Assembly: GCA_933228675.1 (NCBI GenBank)
Contig: OW121742.1
Location: forward strand, 41,799,699 to 41,863,698
Direction: 5' to 3'
From: Stomorhina lunata
Taxonomy: Eukaryota; Arthropoda; Insecta; Diptera; Rhiniidae
Length of the DNA: 64,000 nt
The position numbers were made by a program, and so were the translations under genes. Below the pieces are notes generated by a model. That model was not told where the DNA came from and searched no databases. It saw nothing but the letters and a program-made list of their open reading frames with translations. Position 1 is the stretch's first letter. Every line of letters starts with the position of its first letter. Shown in pieces: positions 1 to 13,100 of the stretch.

Positions 1-508
1 TATGCGGTTCGGGTAAAGGATGAAGCCTTCCCAAAAATTATTTCCGGGCGTATGAGCCATAATTTAGAAATTTAATTCTAATCTAAAAGTGAAGTACAGG
101 GTGGCGTAGAATTTGTGCTTAAAATCTTAAGAAATTCCTTTAACCTTTAAATATATTCATTTTTTATTTGTTCAAAATTATATTTTTTTATTGCTACTGA
201 AAAAAGGTGTCATATCATAAATTTCTTAAATTCTTCATAATAGGCCACAAAATATAAACTAAATATACATAATAACTAATTTCTAATTATGTTTAATTAA
301 TTTCAAATTTGGAAAACAAAGTTTTATCAATGATAAAAGTGATAAAAGAAAATTAAAACATTTCGATAATAGTAAAATATAAAACTTAATTGAAAATCTT
401 ACATAATTGATATGTAATTTCAATTAATATTATTACAAATATGATTTTTTTTTTAATTAATACTAAAACAAGAAGAATAGTAATAAAAAATAAAAATTGT
501 TAAACAGA
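1..508. other. AT-rich spacer downstream of the crotonase gene
   Basis: No coding exon or RNA gene is visible. The stretch is AT-rich and lies 3' of the stop codon of the minus-strand crotonase gene, so part of it should be that gene's 3' UTR. The first 60 bases are less AT-rich and resemble a short motif repeated in that gene's first intron (around 4080). Confidence 0.6.
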
Positions 509-3500
509 TTAATTCTGTCCAAGATATTTCTTTAGGTTATCTAAACATTCATTCGATGTCCATTGTTTGATTATAGTTTCAAATTCCTCATCCAAAGAGT
601 TTACAATTATATCCAAATGACTATTTATAACAGTCTTTCTCATAGCACGATAAGACTAAAAAAAATATAAAATATTTGTAAATGTAGATACATAACAATT
701 TAAATTTTTATATGTATATAGGTATAATGGTATTACCTCTACAGATAAGGAGGCAATTCTTTTGGCTGCTGCAAATGCATCATCATTTACTTTGTTGGCA
801 GCTGTTAATTTATTTACTAGCCCAGCTAGGGCTGCTTCCGTAGATTGTATTCGTTCGCATAACCAAAACAATTTTGTTTTCTAAATATAAAATGAAAGAA
901 AAATTAAATGAAAACATCAAATCCTTTTACGCAGTTTAAGTTTTTAAAAACTAAATATTAAGATTAAGAAAAATTAAATTAAAAATTTCAAAAACTTTTT
1001 ATTCAGTTAATTAACTTACAAACGATCCCCGTATCTTATTCATATTATGCCAAATGCAATAGCCCTCTGGTATTTGTCCCATTTTCGCGTATGGTGTTTC
1101 AAAGGTAGTTTTGTCACTTGCTATAACAACATCGAAAAATGCCAATTGTATAACTCCCAAATTCATAAGATTTCCACTTACTCCCGCTACAAGAGGTTTA
1201 GGATAGGTGGCTAGAGTCTTTAAATAATTTCTAAAAACACACACACGTTAAATGAATCATTCAAAGAAAATAAGTGTTATTTTTACTTACTTAACAGCTG
1301 TGGACAAATTAATAGCAAAATTTTTTCTCTTTTCTGCCGCAATTGTAGTTAAATCAGTCAAATCAATACCTTGGCAAAAGTGAGCATCATTTGTGCCCAT
1401 TACAACGACATGGCAATCTGGATCTAAAGCCAATTTATCTAGAATATCTACCAATTTGTTTAACATCTATAAAAAAGAAAAAAAGAAATGTGAATGGAAA
1501 TATAAAAGACAAAAAAGTTTTTCAGCACTAGTTCCTAACAGGGTAAATTGGAAGGGTCATTTTTCGGCCTTTGGAGGCTTTGCGGTCGGATCAAAAATAG
1601 ACATTGGCTACAGATTGATGGCAATAAAATATTCCTAAACCTGAGCCATTTGGAAACAGAAATAATGAATTTGCAATACATATATCAACTGATCAAAGAT
1701 AGTCGTCGGGACAAATAGATGACAAACAAAAATTAGCGAGATAATGTTCATTCCTAAGCCTGGTTCATTTGCAAGCAGATAAGAACTAATGTGCTATCTA
1801 TATGGTAACCAGGAGTTGGATTAATAAGAAACCCTAGTACAATGCGGAGATCTGTAGAGCATCGACGGCTCTTTGGCCGAAATTAGATATAGAAAAGAAC
1901 AATATATTGAAATGTATAGGCATGTTGACCGGACAAGTAGACTAGGATAAGTAGGTTAGGACTCGGAAATCTCAGAATTCGGACCAAGGACTGCAACTTC
2001 TGCAGTATTAATAATAATATTGCAGTTACAAACTGAACAATGTTAAAAAAGTCTTCATCGATTATCATTTACTACTTCGTTTATCTACTATGCATTATAT
2101 TTTTCTGTTTCTCTATTTAGAAGAATCACAATAGACCCATTTGGTCTACGAGTAAAGGAGCGAAATTAGCATCTACCTTTCTAACTAAACAAACGATATC
2201 ACTTTCCTAGCCAGAAGATCAACTTACTTCAAAACTTCCTGACACAACACAAAAAGAGTACAGCAGTAATTATTTTATAATTACCTGAATTGTAAAAGTA
2301 TTGCTTAATTTGGACTTATGTGTATTGAAGATGATTTGAGCAACCTTATAAGATTTTTTAACCACTACATCAGAAACTGTTCCAGACGCAAGTGTAGTAG
2401 CTGTGTCTTTTTTGTCCTTTACGTTTGTAGGAGACTTGCTAGGTGGCGTTTTAACCATCTCCTTGCCCTTATCTTCATTAATAGTTGATGGACTACGAAC
2501 ATTACGCTTGCTGACGACCGGCGCAGCTTTTTTCATATCATTAGTAAGTGTAGCTGCAGGACTTTTTGTACGTTTTTGGGATTTTTTATTTTCAGGTTTA
2601 GCAAATTCAAATGATTTGCTGACGGATGTTGGTGGAGTTGATGTCGGGGCAGATTTACAGCTGCCGGAGCTTCTGTTGTGTGCCGAGGTAGTTGGAGGAG
2701 TTTTCGACAAATCAGTTTCACTTGAGGAGGCGGGTAAGGATTTTGAGTCATCCGATTTTGTTGAAGAACTGCTAGTGTTATGCTTGTTACTTGAGGTCGG
2801 CGGACCGTCTATACTTAAGCGATTTAATGAAGTTGTACTGGAATATGAACTATTTGAACGCCGGCGTATAATTAATGAATCGTCGAAATCCTGTTTCTTT
2901 TTCTTATAGACATAGTCCCAGGTGGATGAAGCTCGCGACTTAGGTGTACGTTTGCCCTTGTTTGCGTGAGGGTTTGTTGCGGCTGGTGGAGTGGTGCGTA
3001 CAGGCGAAGGTGTCTTTTTGCGTGGCAACTAAAGAAATAAAATTTATATTTAAAGAAAATTTATGTTTTCGTTTATATGCATGTAAACTTAAAAAAAAAA
3101 TCATTATTTTAAAAATCATCATAAAATTACGTTACCTTTTCACATATGGTGCTCGCTCGACTTCTCATCATGGGTCTAGTTGGTTTGCTTTCACCCGGTG
3201 TCAAGGTGGCCTCTAATTTCTCCAATGAATTAAGCATATTCACAGCTCCCTCATCTCCCATTAAACGATCAATTTCTGTGATTTTCTTTTTCTTAACACC
3301 ACCAGCATTGCCTGCAGGACCATTGGCAACTGGAGTTTGTGAACGTCTTTTAGGTGGCGAAGTTGTAGTCGATGACGACAATGTTTGTTTCGCCTCATTA
3401 ACGAGTGTAGTTTTAGTTTGAACTTCCTCAAGTTTAGTGTTCGATGACTTGGTCTCTGTTTCAACAGTGGTTTTCTGCGATACATTGCTTTCAGATTTTG

Positions 3501-5950
3501 AAGAATTTGGTTTTTCAACGTTGGAGTCAATAGCTAATTTTTTAGCTTTTGGCGTTACAGGTCTGGGTATTTTCTTTCCCGTAGCATTAACGACCGTATT
3601 TGTAGGTTTTTCTTTTTTTATATGAGTTATGGTCGTAGAACCCTTTGTGACTGGCGGGATTAATGTTTGTTCTGTTTTTGGTTTGGGGTTGTTATTAGAT
3701 TTGACAAGTTTAGCATAGGAAAATGTAGTTTCTGGTGCATCGGGGTCCCAAATAATTTTACGTTTTATAATGCGGGTTCGCCGGAAACCTGTGTAAAAAC
3801 AATGTTAAATTTAGAAATGTCTATAATTGTACATACATATATCCAAACCAACTTTGGACTGTTATTAGCAATAATGAAATAGACAGGCAAATTCCTGTTG
3901 GAATTGTAAATATTCCGTAGTCGAATTCCGATATAACACTGATTAATTGAAGAAATTGTTCAAATATTGTATAACCAAAGAAAAACAAATTTAATTCCAC
4001 TTTAATATAGAAAGTCGTTTAATTCCCTAAAAATCGTTTTAATTCTTCTATAAAAGAAAAATATAAAATTCATCCCATTTCCGGGCGGAATTGAGTTATG
4101 TGACTCCTGAACTCTAGGTATACAAATTTGTCTTTTATTTTAATTATAGTTTATTTAAGTTCTATGAAAATACTAGATCGACTGATTGACCTTCATTTTA
4201 GGGGTTTGTCAAAGTGGTATATCTTAAGTAACGTTTAAAAGGCCTTTCTTAAAGGCTGATCTGATGAAAGTGGTATAGAAATTGAAAGCTGGGGAAAAAA
4301 ACATTTTCCAAAGAGAAATGGGCTTATAGGTCAAGTACAATGTTTTTCTCGGCTGGGTTCTTGGTCACTGCGATATCAACTGTAGTGAAATTGTAATGAA
4401 GACAGGAAAAATACATTATTTTCGTTTTACTTTTTCTATAAAAGCAAAATACGGAATTCATTCCACTTCCGAACTGAATTGAGTTCTGTGACATGGCTGT
4501 ATGTTTAGATGACATATTCCAAAGTCAGAGACTTTAGTTTCTAGGTAAATTAAGCATTAATTATCAGTATTAATTTTAGTGTCATTTAAATCTTTCATTC
4601 TTTTTATTTCTACTAAATTCGTTGCTCTTCCATATTGGGTCTTTGAGTGAAGGAGCCAATTGGAACAAGCTTTGTTACTTTACCGAATCTAGTCTATGCA
4701 ATACTTTTATTATTAGAATTGAAGTAAAAATACGTACCGGTATGTGATGAAAGAACATGTGATTCTTCTTCAGTTTTTGTGTCAACGACACTTTCTTTTG
4801 GTGAAGATTTTGAAGCTTTTATTTCTTCTATAGGGTTGTTGTTGACATTACTGGTGCTACTAATATTTTCTTTTGGCAAAGTAGGCGAAATGGTGGTTGA
4901 TGGCATAGCAGCAGTACTAGCAATTGTAGCAGTGTAAACTGGTGGTATTACAACAACACTAGTTATTAACGGTGTATCATTTTTAGAAGCTGAAACAGAC
5001 GCCGTAACCATTTTAGCTTTTGTAGTTGAAAGTTTAGGCTTCGGTTCTGTTTTTGAGCTTTCAACTGAATCCTCATCATTTTCACTCCAATCTGCCTCTA
5101 AAGCCGATATTAATTCCAAAGCAGGATCGATTTGTTTGATAGGTTTTATATCTTGTTTACGACGGCGGGCTGTTTTTAAACCTTCCATTTGCTCCAAGGC
5201 TAAAGCTCTTTCCTCTTGTGGTGTTAGAGACGTTGAACCAAAAGTTTTGGTTTTATTTAATGATTGGCCTGTTCCTGGAGAGCTGGTTGAGCTTGGTATT
5301 TCTGCTTTTGTAGGATCTTCAGTGGCATTGGAGTCATCATCAATAACTTCCATGATTTGATACTCCCCTTCACCTTCTATGGTTACTCCTTCTTCGAGAA
5401 GCGAGATAGCAGATCCACTAGTGTTATGTGCTTCATCGTTGTTGCTATCCAGACCTTTTAGAACTGCTATAAGATCTTCATGCTCTAAAGCCGTTTCACC
5501 AGAAGTAAATGCATCAAGTTTTCCTTCTAACTGGACATCTGAATCTAGTTTAACAGTGCCGGCAATTTTTCCATTAGACCCACCATTTGTTTTTTTAACT
5601 GAACTAGAAACTGTTGCCATCTGTTCTCTGTCACTTTGTTCTTTGCCTTGCACTACACTTGATGACAATAATGATTCGTCCAAATCTAGATTTCCATCAT
5701 CAGTATGATGCATTTTTGCAATTTCCCGCTCCAGGCAGGATAGTTCATCAAGCTTTTCCAATGATTTACTGTTGAGAGGATTGACAATTAGTTCATTGCA
5801 AAGAATACGTGGAGTATTATCCATATCTCCAACATCACTTGGACTGGATGTTGGGTTTTTCGCCAAACTAATGGGGGTACTCGTGTATTCATTGCTTATT
5901 AGCACTAAGGCGTTGTTGCTCGAAAGTTCCTCGGGAGCGCTTTCGGACAT
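509..5950 (-). CDS. CDYL/ECI2-like protein: long disordered N-terminus and C-terminal crotonase domain
   Basis: Seven exons read on the minus strand (5950-4738, 3788-3136, 3028-2285, 1466-1291, 1230-1020, 880-737, 655-509) join in frame to about 1,095 residues. Residues 1 to about 850 are Ser/Thr/Lys-rich, acidic then basic, and look disordered and nuclear. From about 850 a crotonase fold is visible: HFCQGIDL (about 899), a substrate-pocket segment LVAGVSGN (about 942), DVVIASDK, TPYAKMGQIPEG (974-985) and a C-terminal helix QWTSNECLDNL. This matches the CoA-binding domain of CDY/CDYL corepressors and ECI2. The usual Gly-rich oxyanion loop reads GNLMNLG, and the first hydratase Glu is replaced by Ile. 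The isomerase-type Glu (about 984) is kept. I see no chromodomain and no peroxisomal tail. The start is the ATG at 5950; the frame stays open upstream, so a longer N-terminus is possible. Residual isomerase activity or a purely structural role are both open. Confidence 0.85.
1467..2284. other. Intron 3 of the crotonase gene
   Basis: This 818-bp intron has consensus ends on the minus strand (GTAATT donor, TTTTATAG acceptor). No extra exon in frame is visible. It contains a weak direct repeat (about 1634 and 1750, sharing CCTAA-CCTG-CATTTG). Confidence 0.6.
4035..4490. repeat. Diverged direct duplication in crotonase-gene intron 1
   Basis: Two related stretches of about 68 bp lie at 4035-4103 and 4424-4490. 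Both run from a CTATAAAAG motif through ATTCATCCCA/ATTCATTCCA to GAATTGAGTT and GTGAC. They sit in the 949-bp first intron (3789-4737), which otherwise shows nothing coding. Confidence 0.5.
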
Positions 5951-6462
5951 ATTCTTTTCTGTTGAGGTTATGTTTTTTTTTGTAAAATAGTTTGTATTTA
6001 ATTGTTCTTGATTCGATATCAACGATTTACAATACACAGATTTTTCCACAATTAAAAACTGAATTTTTATTTTTGAGATTATTTTTAGCAGGTAGTAGGC
6101 GCCATTTTTTTCATGTACATATTTTGTTTGTGTTATGCTGCACGTCACAAGTGCAGCCTCAGTATTTTCTTTTTCTTGTTTCTCTTATCAGTTTATCAAA
6201 TAATCTTCTATTTTTATCCTATAACTTCATTGTTTTACACTTTAAGATTTGTTAGGTTTAGATTTTACGCATTTATTTGTTAATTATATATAATATTAAA
6301 TATTTTTCCATAAAAAAATACTTCACTTCAATAGCTTTTTCTCTAAAATAACCTGATAATTGGATTTTGTTCTACATTCCTTGCCATTCACTGAAAAGTG
6401 TTAACACATGTCAATACTTTTCGTGAATGCCAAGAAATATAGTTGCCAGATTATTTCTCGAT

Positions 6463-6790
6463 TATAAACATAATTTTTATTGAGGGTTTTATATTATGAC
6501 TTTTTCTATGATTTGTGAATATATTTCTGTGGCAATAAATAATAATGGCTTAAGTCGAAATTCCGTGTTTTGAGATATTAAGGGTTTTGTATAAAAAAGT
6601 TAAAATATAAATGCGTATGGTTTTGTTATAATAAACATCATTTTTATTGAGGGTTTTATATTATGAATTTTTGTATGATTTGTAAATATATTTCTGTGGC
6701 AATAAATAATAATGTCTTAAGTCGAACCTCGTGTTTTGAGATATTAAGGGTTTTATATAAAACAGTTAAAATATAAATGAGTATGGAAAT
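6463..6790. repeat. Two-copy tandem repeat of about 168 bp
   Basis: Two adjacent copies begin with AAACAT(A/C)ATTTTTATTGAG at 6466 and 6633 and both end in AAATATAAATG(C/A)GTATGG. The copies differ only by scattered substitutions and small indels, so the duplication is fairly recent. Confidence 0.85.
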
Positions 6791-6943
6791 TGAAAGGTCA
6801 TAAATTTAAAATCACTAAAATTTTTCACAAAAAATCTATATTTTTTTATAGGAAGTAAAAATGTTCATTCCTCCAACTTTGTTAAAACGTGTTTAGAGAA
6901 GTCACCAACATTTTTCATAAAAATCGAAATTATTTAATAAAAA

Positions 6944-6997
6944 TGTAAAATTCTTTTAAATAAAATGTAAATACATTTTATTTAAAAGAATTTTACA
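6944..6997. repeat. Perfect 26-bp inverted repeat with 2-nt loop
   Basis: Bases 6944-6969 and 6972-6997 are exact reverse complements separated by AA. The arms begin TGTAAAATTC and meet at ATGTA/TACAT. It could be a miniature element end-pair or a cruciform-forming site. No protein is associated. Confidence 0.9.
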
Positions 6998-7669
6998 AAA
7001 GTTTTTTGATAAAAAATATTTTCCAATGAAAATCTAAAGTAATTCTAAAAAATGTTTTTATATTTTAAACGGAAAATTTTTATCTAAAATCGAAATTTTT
7101 GATGAAAACCTTTAAACCTCTGGAAATAAATAATAACCAAAAACCTTTGTTATGATATACACGTCAGTATCCGCGAAAGGGTTAATAGGAGAAAACATTT
7201 TCTTTTTATACGATTTTTTAAAGCTAAACATGTTTTTTAATTTACTACATGTCTCAAGTACTTTTTACACGTTTTTCTTAGAAACATAAAATGAGATTCC
7301 TTTCTTTTTTTTTTTGAATACTCGAAAGAGATAAAAGATGATAGATTTTTGTGTGTAGAAGGCATCAGTAACTTTCTTAGGGTAAAAGCGCTTTGAAATA
7401 CAACTTTAAATGTAGCCACATTTAAGTATCGAGTAGTTAAAAGGTACCCTAATAACCAGTACTTTTACAACACTATGTATAAAAATTTGTCGGCTCGCGG
7501 GTGCTAACACGTTGTTTTCCCGTTGTCGCTCTGTGGTTCATATTTTCCTTAATTTTCGCGAATTATTTGCACATTTTGTAATTATTTAATTAACATAGTT
7601 AATTATTAAGTGTGTAGTTAAACTACTGCGTTAGTTCGTTAACATCATAATTAAAGAATTTAAGCAGAT

Positions 7670-10117
7670 ATGGATCCCCAAAAGTTGACAGAATTGTTGC
7701 GTGCAACAATTGATCCCAATCCTGAGCAAAGGAAGGCGGCAGAAGAACAATTGTCACAGGTTAGTACAATATTAATGTATATATTTTAATTTACTTTCTT
7801 GTCTGCTTACATTAAAATGTATGTTAAATTTCTATTGATTTATATGAATTTGTATACAAAATAACAATATGCTATGATGCCGCCTTCGAGGCGGATGACG
7901 TTACTTTGTGGGAGTGAGTATGTGCTACGTACAATTTGAGGCTAAAGTACTTTTGCTTTTCGTTTTGTTGCTGATGTCTTTATGATGACATGCACATTAA
8001 AACATGTGCTTTTTAAAAAAAATAAATTAAATTGATGGATTTTTTAAACATTATTTCAGAATAATGTTTACATGATGTAATATTGTTAAACGACGATTTT
8101 TTGGAAAGCATTTTCATATATTCCAAAAAATGTCCTCTTAAATCGATCTAGCACAAAGGGCATTTGTTTTATTCTTTTTAGTTTCTATGTCTTTAACTTT
8201 ATCATCAGTCTTTTTTGTAAAAAGTATACGAATTAGCAATAAAAAAGGAAAATAGCAAAAGAAAATTGCAAAATCTAATTAGAAATAAAAACAAACTTTG
8301 ACATAAAACAGTGTTGACAAATGAGCGTTTTTAGTAGGGATATTTTGCAAAACAATTTAAAATCCTATCCTTCGTGATCGTGCTGGTTGTATAGAACATT
8401 AGTAAGGTCGATCGTCCACAAGATGCAGTGCAACTTCGATAATCTGGACACAAATAGTTTTAGCCTCGTTTGGATTATCAAGTTGTCCGGACTACACAAG
8501 TTGAAAATATGCAAGTAATAGTGAATTAAATATGTACATTAGGTACCTTTTTTTAAATCAGGGGTATGTTAAAGTCGAATACTAAGAAAGTTTGTCCAAA
8601 TTGTTGTTTTTTGAGTAATTTTTGACAACATCGGACTGTTTTGGGTAGTTTCATCAGAGAACGGGAATAAACATAATGTTCGTACCACAAATGTAGGTTT
8701 TTTATGTTTAACTGTTCGTTTTCAATTTAAAAATTACTCTTCTCTTATTGTCGGATTCTGTGGAGTAAAGAACAGGGCCGGGCCATATCTATTACCGTTT
8801 AGATTGTATGACTTTAGACATCGCATGTATTTGTGATTAAATGAGCAATTTTTACGATTGAATAGTTTTGGAATAGAATTTACATCATTTTGAATGAGCT
8901 TATATAAATTTCATAAACATTATTATCCCGTCTGAAGTCGCATCAAATTATAAAAAATGTCATTTATCGTGTGATATTTAAAATTCCTTTATTTTTTTTA
9001 TTGTTAATAGGGAAATATGTAAAACTTTTATTATGGATTGGAATACTGCAGCAATTTTTCAATGTCAACTTGCTTTTCACATCATCTTTACAAATTTTAA
9101 TTTTTTCGAGGAAATTTTTAATTTTAATTTTTTTCTAGGAAATTTTAAATTGTCTGTACTATCAAAGTTGTACTTCATATAATTGGAAGTGGGGATATAA
9201 TTGGCATACAGACAGCTGCTTCTGCAGTCAGCTTGAGAATGCTATCTCAATAGTCGAGCAATGATTACGATCATATCGTAGTCTTTTATTACCATTGATT
9301 AAGCTGTAGCAGTTTCACTAATTGTTAGAGAGACTTCTGTTGACTCTAGACTCAATAATTGTCAGGCTTCGGGTTCTAAAGACTTACCGCTAATTATCAC
9401 AAGTAGGATACTCGGTTCAAAATTCTAACAATTAACGGAGTGGCAGTGGGGATAATAGCCTGAATTCAAAATTAGCCCTTTATTGATGTAGACATCTTAA
9501 GCTCGTCAGCTCGGTATCAAACTTATTCTAAGACACTCTAGCCTCTTTCATGTTATTCCGCAAATGACAGGTGTGTGTCCGTCAGAGGATGTGTTCATTA
9601 ATTCCAGACAAATATAACCATGTTTAGATAGAAAACGTTCTCACAGACTTTTCTCTAGCAAGACCCAATGTATTCTGACTTGTTTACGACAAGACTGGTC
9701 ACTATATGCTTCGAAGGGCCGTGGTTTCGCTTAAGATGGTGGATAGTGACATTTGCATCATGACCCTATGGAAAAAGAGACACTTGAGTGGTACTTAAAC
9801 AATAACGTTATTATTACCCAACTTCCCAGAACTTCGGCCTGTGCTCTTATAAAAAATCAGGAAAGGTCTCGCTCATCCAAAAAGGAAACAAACAACTATA
9901 TATATAATATTTAATACAAGGACGACCAAAAAAGTCAGTGAATTGATAAAACATTTTAATGTCAGATGAATTTGCACAATATTTCAATAAATTTTCGTAT
10001 TTTTAAGAAGTAAAGTTTTTTTTAACTTATTTCGGAACACTCCTTATTGTATGTAGATTTGATAAATACATATATGTATGTACATATATTATATCTTATA
10101 TTCTTAAACGAGCAATA

Positions 10118-10154
<37 letters not shown>

Positions 10155-13100
10155 GCTATCTCGAAAACGGCTCTAACGATTTTGATAAAATTTGGACAGT
10201 GGGTATCTTTTTTGATGTATAGGTCGAAGAAGAAGGGACTTTTGGAACTTTTACCTCTAAGAGGGTAAAAACGGGTAAAAAGGGGAAAAAATCGAAAACG
10301 CTATGTCTCCTAAAGTAATAGGTATAGAAACAAAATTAAAATTACGTTTTAAACAGCTTTGAAAATAAGCGGACAGGTGTTTGGTACTTTTTTGAAACTA
10401 TGTTCGATAGGGGGTAAAAAAGGGTGAAAATAGTTTTTTTGGCACCTTTTTAACCCACTCTTATATTTTAAACTAAAGAATATAGAAAGAAACTTGGTAC
10501 TGCAATCAATAGATGTAAAAAAAAACATTAAACACGTATTTGGTACTTTTTTGATTTTGGAGCCAAAATGGGTAAAAAAGGGATAAAATGATAACTTAAC
10601 ATCTCCAAAGTAATATGAATAGGAACATTATACATTATGTTAAATACGTTTTAAAAAAATGTACCGAATTCAATTGGCACCAAAAAAGTATCAAATATAC
10701 ATATGGAACTTTTAGAAATTAGGGAATAAAAAGGGGGAAAAATTAGTATTATTTTAAACAAATGAATGTTTGTCTGTATGTATGTTCTTTATAGAATAGT
10801 AAACTGTGAATTTGATTGTATTATGCTCTTTAGCGAAGATGTTGCGGATAAGCCGGCGAAGGTTTTAAAGTTGATAAGACTAATTTCCGACAGATGGCGC
10901 CACTGAAAATTACTAAAAATTAATTAAATCGTAAACTGTACATTTGATCATGCTATGATCTTTAGCAAAGTTGTAGCGCATGAGCCGACGAAGGCTTTTT
11001 AGTTGGTATGAATAATTTCCGACAGGTGGCGCTACAGAAACTTACTCAAAGTCAATTTAATCGTAATCTGTACATTTAATCATGCTACAATCTTTAGCAA
11101 AGTTGTTGCACATGAGCCGACGAAGGTTTCTTAGTTGGTATGAAGAAATTTCGACAGGTGGCGCTACTGAAATTTACTCAAAGTCAATTTAATCGTATGC
11201 TGTACATTTAATCATGCTATAATCTTCAGCAAAGTTGTTACGGATAAGCCGAAGAAGGTTTATGAATTGGAATAAGCAAAGTCCGACAGGTGGCGCCACA
11301 GAAAACTACTCAAAATGAATTAAATCGTAAGCTGTGCATTTGATCAGACTATAATCTTTAGCAAAGTTGTTGCGCATGAGTCGACAGAGGTTTCTGTTGA
11401 TACGAATAATTTCCAAAATTATTCAAAATGAGTTAAACTGTAAACTATGCAAACTATGTGTTGGTCGGGCAAAATAAATCAAATAATTCAAAATTAACTG
11501 AATATTTCTACAATGTCTTTCCTCTAAATTTATTTTAGCACTTTATAATATAAAATATATAAAAACTTTAAAATTTTCCTCAAAATGCTTATCATAAAGC
11601 TCCGAGCAAGGCTCGGTCTACCAGGTACTGTATGTATAAAGTAAATAAAAAAGCTCGCTGAATAAAAAAAAACGATTTGAAGAGCACGTGGAGAGACATT
11701 AAAAATTTAATAATAAATATATAAAATACTTAAATGGAATTTAATAATTTCCCCTCGTATAAAATGTCTTGGTACTCTTATGTATAATTTAATTAACTCT
11801 ATAACAAACAAAATGATCATGATGATTATTATTCGTCATCATGATCATAATATACATAAAATAATTAAATTTTTGGGCCTCGGTTTGTTCAAACATATTT
11901 AACAATATGCATGTGTACAATCTTACGAACTCTTTTTATTTATTTAATTAAATAAAACATGTGCTTAAACAATGAGTCAGTCACACTAGACTAATATCTT
12001 TTTGTTAAACAATGCATTATATAATATATTTATCCTTTTAATTTAATGAATCTATATTGTTTTATATCTTTCCTGTTGACTTCTTAATTACAAATACTTT
12101 ATAAATTTCTTTTATTTTACTTTTTAGATTCATAAAATTATCGGTTTTGTACCAACAATTTTACAAATTGTTATGCAAAACACAGTTGACCAACCTGTTC
12201 GTCAGGCTGGAGCTGTTTACTTGAAAAATATGATATCCAGCAGTTGGGCTGATCATGAAGTCGAGCCTGGAGCACCAATACCATTTTCAATTCACGAACA
12301 AGATCGTGCTATGATACGTAATTCCATTGTTGATGCCATTGTGCATGCACCAGAACTCATTAGAGTACAATTGTCTGTTTGCGTCAATCATATTATCAAA
12401 CATGACTTTCCCGGACGTTGGCCTCAAGTCGTTGACAATATTAGTATTTACTTACAGAATCCCGATATCAATGGCTGGAATGGTGCTTTAGTTACTATGT
12501 ATCAATTGGTTAAAACCTATGAATATAAACGTTCTGAGGAGCGTGGTCCCCTTAATGAGGCCATGAATCTTTTGTTACCCATGATCTATCAGTTGATGGT
12601 CACATTAATGGGCATCGAATCGGAACAGTCGGTCTTAATGCAAAAACAAATTTTGAAAATTTACTATGCATTGACTCAATTCAGTTTGCCATTGGATTTA
12701 ATAACAAAGGAAATGTTTTCACAATGGATGGAAATTTGTCGTCAAATTGCCGATCGTCCTGTACCAGATTGTTCTCATTTAGATGATGATGAAAAACCAG
12801 AATTTCCCTGGTGGAAAACTAAAAAATGGGCTTTACACATTATGGTGCGCATGTTTGAGCGGTAAGTTTATAATTAATTAATAGCAGTGGCTCTGGTATA
12901 ACCTTCTTCATGTATTAGTAATTAAGAGTTATTCTGATATATGGGTTTTAGAAGAAAAATTAAATATATTTCGCAGACCTAATAGGTAGAATAGGGCTTA
13001 CTTTTAAATTTTGCTAGATAAAAGGGGTTCTGAGTTCTGAGGGTTATACTAAGACCATAATAACAGTACTACAAGAAAAAATTCGATCCCAAATCACAAA

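Larger units (their letters stand above)
5951..7669. other. Divergent intergenic region between the crotonase gene and importin-7
   Basis: About 1.7 kb separates two head-to-head start codons, so both promoters should lie here. No TATA box or conserved ORF stands out. It holds a two-copy direct repeat (6463-6790) and a perfect hairpin (6944-6997), both listed separately. The less AT-rich 7490-7600 segment just upstream of the importin-7 ATG is the likely 5' UTR or promoter. Confidence 0.6.
7760..12127. other. Intron 1 of importin-7
   Basis: The 4,368-bp intron has a GTTAGT donor and TTTTTAG acceptor. No convincing protein exon is visible inside it. It holds half of a TGTTTGTTC-family MITE (about 8580-8692), a TA microsatellite, a Helitron-like repeat with a 132-bp array, and a 13-bp hairpin, listed separately. 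The remainder is AT-rich unique-looking sequence. Confidence 0.75.

Noticed and set aside
2403..2909. 168-codon plus-strand frame
   Set aside because: It is the antisense shadow of exon 3 of the crotonase gene, which has matching splice sites and frame.
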